Positions 60,526-64,000 of a stretch of DNA of 64,000 nt are shown piece after piece. Position 1 is the first letter of the stretch. Each line of letters begins with the position of its first letter. Origin of the DNA: DATFRX01 sp035630615 (lineage in GTDB: Bacteria > Actinomycetota > Actinomycetes > Propionibacteriales > Nocardioidaceae); assembly GCA_035630615.1 (NCBI GenBank), contig DASQKI010000022.1, positions 1-64,000 of the forward strand, given 5' to 3'. The position numbers and the translations under genes were made by a program. The notes under the pieces are model-generated. The model saw only the letters and a program-made list of their open reading frames with translations, searched no databases and had not been told where the DNA came from.

Positions 60526-61764
60526 TTAGGCGTTGGCGGCGATGTCGGTGCGGATCTGGGCGCCGTCGATGTCGATGACGGCAACCCCTGCGTACGCGCG
60601 TTCCCGCGCCTGGGTGAGATCGTCGCCGGTCGCCGTGACGGCCAGCACTCGCCCACCGGCGGTGACGAGTCGACCCTCGGCGTCGAGCGCGGTGCCGGCA
60701 TGTAGCACCGACACCCCCGTCATCTCCTCAGCGTCGTCGACCCCGCCGATCGGGTCGCCCTTGCGCGGGCTCGCGGGATAACCATCGGCGGCCACCACAA
60801 CGGCGACCGCGGCCCCGGAGCGGAACCGCGGCGGCTCGACCTCGTGCAGCCGGCCGGTCGCCGCCGCATGCAGCAGGGTCGACAGCGACGAGTCGAGAAG
60901 GGCGAGCAGCGGCTGCGTCTCGGGGTCGCCGAACCGGGCGTTGAACTCGACGACGCGTACGCCGCGCGACGTCAGCGCGAGCCCGGCGTACAGCAGGCCG
61001 GAGTAGGGGATGTCTCGCCGCGCCATTTCGTCGACGGTCGGCTGCAGCACCCGCTCGGTGACCTCGTCGACCAGGTCGACCGGCGCCCAGGACAGCGGGG
61101 TGTAGGCGCCCATGCCACCGGTGTTGGGTCCAACGTCACCGTCGCCGAGCCGCTTGAAGTCCTGCGCCGGCTGCAGGGGGACGACGGTCTGACCGTCGGT
61201 GACGGCGAAGATCGACACCTCAAGGCCGTCGAGAAACTCCTCGATGACGACCCGGCCGCAGGCCTTCGCATGAGCGATCGCCGTCTCGCGGTCGTCGGTC
61301 ACCACGACGCCCTTGCCCGCGGCGAGTCCGTCGTCCTTCACGACGTACGGCGGCCCGAAGGCGTCGAGCGCCGCGACGACCTCGGCGTCGGTCTCGCACA
61401 CATGGGCCAGCGCCGTCGGGACGTTGGCCGACGCCATCACGTCCTTCGCGTACGCCTTGGAGCCCTCGATGCGAGCCGCGTCCTTCGACGGACCGAAGCA
61501 GGCGATGTCGGCCGCGCGTACGGCATCGGCGACGCCGACGACCAGCGGCGCTTCCGGCCCGATCACGACGAGGTCGGCGTCGATGTCCTTGGCGAGCGCC
61601 GCCACCGCATCGCCGTCGAGTGGATCGACCGCATGCAGGTCGGCGACCTCGGCCATCCCAGGGTTTCCCGGCGCCGCGTGCACACGCGTCACGTTTTGGT
61701 CCCGAGAGAGTGCGAGTGCGAGCGCGTGTTCGCGTCCGCCACCGCCGATGACGAGGGGCATCAC
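60526..61764 (-). CDS. purD: Phosphoribosylamine-glycine ligase
   Basis: A 412-residue ATP-grasp enzyme that joins glycine to phosphoribosylamine in the second purine step. PLVIGGGGREHALALALSRD is the N-terminal loop, APGNPGMAEVA follows, and the ATP-grasp core has PPYVVKDDGLAAGKGVVVTD and VVIEEFLDGLEVSIFAVTDG. VGPNTGGMGAY and VVEFNARFGDPETQPLLALL are diagnostic. GTG 61764 gives the normal N-terminus; ATG 61761 and GTG 61770 are alternatives. The open frame continues much further upstream but without PurD homology. Confidence 0.95.
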   Translation of the reverse strand: MMPLVIGGGGREHALALALSRDQNVTRVHAAPGNPGMAEVADLHAVDPLDGDAVAALAKDIDADLVVIGPEAPLVVGVADAVRAADIACFGPSKDAARIEGSKAYAKDVMASANVPTALAHVCETDAEVVAALDAFGPPYVVKDDGLAAGKGVVVTDDRETAIAHAKACGRVVIEEFLDGLEVSIFAVTDGQTVVPLQPAQDFKRLGDGDVGPNTGGMGAYTPLSWAPVDLVDEVTERVLQPTVDEMARRDIPYSGLLYAGLALTSRGVRVVEFNARFGDPETQPLLALLDSSLSTLLHAAATGRLHEVEPPRFRSGAAVAVVVAADGYPASPRKGDPIGGVDDAEEMTGVSVLHAGTALDAEGRLVTAGGRVLAVTATGDDLTQARERAYAGVAVIDIDGAQIRTDIAANA

Positions 61765-61801
61765 AGTCACCCAGCCTACGGCGGCGGCCGGTCGCCGCAC
61801 A

Positions 61802-62286
61802 TCAGCCGCTCGCGGATAGCCACTCGATCTCGGGTGTGTAGCTGTCGACGACGTCGCCCGCCGCGTCCACGATGTCACGGTCACCGGGTCAAGCCGGGTC
61901 GCGTTTGAATAGCCCAGCAGGCCGTATCGGCCATCTTGCACCGGCGAGGTGAGCACCGATCCGTCCGGCAGCTCGAGCCGGATCATCGCGGGATCGAGTT
62001 CGGAGCCCTCGGTCGCAAGTCGGCCGAAGGCAACGAACAAAAACGGATCCCGTCCTCGGTCGAACTGCTCCGGCGCCGGCAGGAACCCGACCTGGATCCG
62101 CTCCCCCGCCGCCTCCGGAGTCGGCTGCACGTGGACGTACTGTTCGTCGGTCGACCGAGCACCCGACGATGCCGGCGGCGGGCTCGGCCGACCCGAACGA
62201 CGTCCGCCGCGCCGAACCCCAACGGCTGTCCACCGTCCTCGCCCGTACGCTTCAGCCGCTCGATGATCAAACTCTGCCTCGCCCAT
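61802..62286 (-). pseudogene. Decayed gene for a conserved envelope-type protein
   Basis: The minus strand encodes MGEAEFDHRAAEAYGRGRW, then RIQVGFLPAPEQFDRGRDPF, RLELPDGSVLTSPVQDGRYG and YSNATRLDPVTVT. One base is then missing near 61885. The other frame continues DIVDAAGDVVDSYTPEIEWL to a TGA at 61802-61804. After TAVGV, where a membrane helix should follow, the sequence is Arg/Gly-rich and jumps ahead, so part of the TM and linker also seems lost or out of frame. Its general plan resembles the single-TM protein at 59402. I cannot name the family. Confidence 0.55.
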
Positions 62287-62560
62287 CGGCCCCAGCCTCC
62301 AGGTTTTCGATCGCCCGTAAGACGAGAATCGACCTGAGTCGGGTTGCCCCGGCCTCCGGCGAGACGTAACGCCAACCCCTCCAACCGCCAAGAGCGTCAT
62401 GAAAGCAGGACGGCGAAGGGGAGGGCACGTGAGCAGCTCGAGGGGCAACGACATCCGCCGGATCGCCACCGATCCGACCTGCCTTCCTTTACGCCATTGG
62501 CGATGTTACATTAACCGTGATACGTACTCTCGGTATGGCAAATCGACCTCGGGAGGAGCC

Positions 62561-63502
62561 ATGGCGACTAGCCCCGTTGATCTCAGTGAGGCCGCACGAG
62601 AACGCACCAGCGAGCGACTGCTTCGGTCGTCGGCGACCACGACGTACGACCCGGTCGTCGACATCGATTGGGACGCGACGCTCGAGCCGGATCGCTACTT
62701 CGCCCCACCCCACCGGTCCTCGCTCTACGGCACGGCGCTCTGGGACCAGCTCACCGACGAGCAGCGGGTCGAGTTGTCCAAGCACGAGGTGGCGAGCATC
62801 GCAAGCATCGGCATCTGGTTCGAGGGCATCCTCATGCAGATGCTGGTGCGGCACACGTACGACCGGGACCCGACCACGTCACACGTGCAGTACGCGTACA
62901 CCGAGATCGCCGACGAGTGCCGCCACTCGACGATGTTCGGCAAGATGATCGATCGGCTGGGCGCGCCGTACTATCGCCCGCGGCCGCTGACCCACTTCCT
63001 CGGTCGGTTCTTCAAGACCGTGTCCAACGGGTCGATGACGTTCGCCGGGGCGCTGTTCGTCGAAGAGATGCTCGACCAACTGCAGCGCGAGGCGCGCGAC
63101 GACGAGTCGATGCAGCCGCTGGTCCGCATGGTGTCGCACATCCACGTGGTCGAGGAGGCTCGGCACATGCGGTACGCCCGTGAGGAGGCCGCGCGCGAGT
63201 GGGTCGACAAGGGCTTCGTCTCGCGGCAGTGGACGAAGTTCATGGTCGGCGGCGTCGCGCTGTTCGCGTCGAGCCAGCTGATCCACCCTCGGGTGTACGC
63301 CACGGTCGGGCTCGACCCGAAGCAAGCGGCTCGCGTCGCGGCGGCCAATCCGCACTGGCGCCGGTCGCGGGCTTGGGCGGCCCGACGCGTCACGGCGACG
63401 CTGCACGAGTACGGCATGATCGGCGGGCTCGGCAAGCGATTCTGGAAGCGTGCCGGTCTGCTCGACGCCCTGGAGCCGAGCTTCGACGAGGCAGCGGCGT
63501 GA
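62561..63502 (+). CDS. AurF-type diiron oxygenase
   Basis: A 313-residue ferritin-like diiron protein. Iron-ligand motifs are visible in order: SIASIGIWFEGILMQ (Glu), EIADECRHSTMFGKMIDRLG (ExxxH), FVEEMLDQLQREA (Glu) and HIHVVEEARHMRYAREEAAR (H and ExxRH). This is the AurF_CmlI family, which oxidises aryl amines to nitro compounds or carries out other oxygenations. In actinomycetes many members have unknown substrates and sit beside DUF4873 genes, as here. ATG 62561 follows GGGAGGAG. The stop overlaps the next start (GTGA). The upstream 274 bases hold an A/T-rich stretch (TTACATTAACCGTGATACG) that is a likely promoter or TetR-type operator. Confidence 0.87.
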   Translation: MATSPVDLSEAARERTSERLLRSSATTTYDPVVDIDWDATLEPDRYFAPPHRSSLYGTALWDQLTDEQRVELSKHEVASIASIGIWFEGILMQMLVRHTYDRDPTTSHVQYAYTEIADECRHSTMFGKMIDRLGAPYYRPRPLTHFLGRFFKTVSNGSMTFAGALFVEEMLDQLQREARDDESMQPLVRMVSHIHVVEEARHMRYAREEAAREWVDKGFVSRQWTKFMVGGVALFASSQLIHPRVYATVGLDPKQAARVAAANPHWRRSRAWAARRVTATLHEYGMIGGLGKRFWKRAGLLDALEPSFDEAAA

Positions 63503-63801
63503 CGGCCGACGAGGACGAGGAGGACCTGGGCTACCGGGGGCCGATCCGGGTTCATCTCGAGGACGGGGCGGTCGACGTCGATGGACAGCTGCATGGCTTC
63601 TTCCAGCCGATCGACGGCAGCTACCACTGGTACGGCCGGCTGTCCCCCGATGAGCGACTGAGCGCGCAGGTCGCCGAGGACGGTCGGTCGACGATCGACA
63701 TCTCGGTCGGCGATGGCAACCAGACTCCGGCCCGACTCGGCGAGCGCAACCCTTGGGGCGGCCACCGCATCACCGGCACCGGCGCCCCGCCGTACGCCTA
63801 A
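63499..63801 (+). CDS. DUF4873 protein
   Basis: A 100-residue beta-rich protein with YRGPIRVHLEDGAVDVDGQL, HGFFQPIDGSYHWYGRL and PWGGHRITGTGAPPYA, matching the DUF4873 module. That module is elsewhere fused to flavin monooxygenases or placed beside AurF-like oxygenases. It has no catalytic residues that I can identify. GTG 63499 overlaps the oxygenase stop, so the two are co-translated and probably act together, perhaps as a substrate-binding or electron-transfer accessory. Confidence 0.85.
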   Translation: MTADEDEEDLGYRGPIRVHLEDGAVDVDGQLHGFFQPIDGSYHWYGRLSPDERLSAQVAEDGRSTIDISVGDGNQTPARLGERNPWGGHRITGTGAPPYA

Positions 63802-63856
63802 CGTCCACCCGCCGATAGGTGACTCGTCGCCGCGTCCGTACAACCGATTCGCGCGT

Positions 63857-63895
63857 CGCTCCGTATTGGAGACTGAACACGGTTTCGACGGAGCG
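63857..63895. promoter_or_regulatory. Inverted repeat upstream of the sigma factor gene
   Basis: CGCTCCGT (63857-63864) is the exact reverse complement of ACGGAGCG (63888-63895), with a 23-base interior. It lies 8 bases before the GTG at 63904. It could be an operator or a leader hairpin; I cannot tell which. Confidence 0.35.
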
Positions 63896-63903
63896 AGGCA
63901 AAC

Positions 63904-64000
63904 GTGACCAGACGACGCGAGGGCGACGCGGACTTCACCGAGTACGTCGCCGCCCGCCGCAAGGCACTCCTGGTCGCGGCGTACTTCTGCTGCGGTTCCT
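63904..64000 (+). CDS. SigE-family ECF sigma factor, N-terminus only (runs off the window)
   Basis: GTG 63904 opens MTRRREGDADFTEYVAARRK followed by ALLVAAYFCCGS, the usual start of actinomycete SigE-family sigma factors (DFTEYVAAR, then region 2). Only 32 codons are in the window, so regions 2 and 4 cannot be checked. A plain ribosome binding site is weak (GAGGCAAAC). Confidence 0.7.
   Translation, partial: MTRRREGDADFTEYVAARRKALLVAAYFCCGS

Noticed and set aside
60526..62469. One long 647-residue protein fusing an unknown domain to PurD
   Set aside because: The open frame is continuous, but PurD homology and a normal N-terminus begin at about 61764, and upstream residues belong to a separate decayed gene with its own stop in another frame.

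Overview
The window is high-GC DNA with mostly GTG/ATG starts, many ATGA/GTGA stop-start overlaps, several apparently leaderless genes, and an actinobacterial gene set. The block bldC / vdh / DUF3073 gene / purM / purF / SCP-like gene keeps the gene order known from Streptomyces. With the SigE-family and ECF42 sigma factors, the AurF-DUF4873 pair and a tuberculostearic-type fatty-acid locus, it points to an actinomycete. I would guess Nocardioidaceae or a neighbouring Propionibacteriales family; that guess is inference, not something read from a marker gene.

Layout. 1-3.9 kb is a decayed mobile-element region. It holds a tRNA 3'-end remnant (candidate att site), a fused fragment of a Rep protein and a tyrosine integrase, a diverged duplicated non-coding module, tandem 11-bp repeats that match the integrase 3' end, a truncated VOC protein and a broken beta-lactamase-fold gene. 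4-9.7 kb: a CPA1 Na+/H+ antiporter, a MarR-gene remnant translationally coupled to a 14-TM MFS exporter, and a large secreted protein with prealbumin-like repeats. 9.8-20.1 kb is a signalling and transport island: a methyltransferase, a membrane-anchored hydrolase, a receiver-only response regulator, a histidine-kinase-like protein without the phospho-acceptor His, a canonical histidine kinase, a MacB-type ABC ATPase and permease, and a NarL-type regulator. 20.2-29.8 kb: an AlkZ-like protein, a hydrolase pseudogene, a MerR/SDR divergent pair with a MerR-type promoter, a frameshifted MFS gene, and a metallopeptidase-aroQ-tmsA-tmsB operon whose tmsB is frameshifted. Three tRNAs (Glu, Asp, Phe), a DevR-like regulator and a sulfotransferase-like gene follow.

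31-62 kb carries most of de novo purine synthesis: purM-purF, purL, purS-purQ, purC, purB and purD, all on the minus strand. They are interleaved with an M20 dipeptidase, two small RTX-type secreted proteins, an ECF42 sigma factor with its DGPF partner, an EamA transporter, an acyl-CoA ligase, a polar amino acid ABC importer, a secreted M14 carboxypeptidase and a GcvT-like/FAD oxidoreductase pair. 62.5-64 kb holds an AurF-type diiron oxygenase, a DUF4873 protein and the start of a SigE-family sigma factor.

The most unusual non-coding signal is a family of palindromic or tandem repeats with the core CGAGATTGCGCGTC. It occurs at five places between 45 and 61 kb, each within about 30 bases downstream of a stop codon. 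Distinct palindromic clusters occupy the same kind of position at 23.1 and 35.8 kb, and a 25-bp perfect inverted repeat lies upstream of vdh. The other leading observations are the pseudokinase/kinase/receiver set, the rep'-'int fusion scar, and two frameshifts that each look like loss of one G from a short G run.
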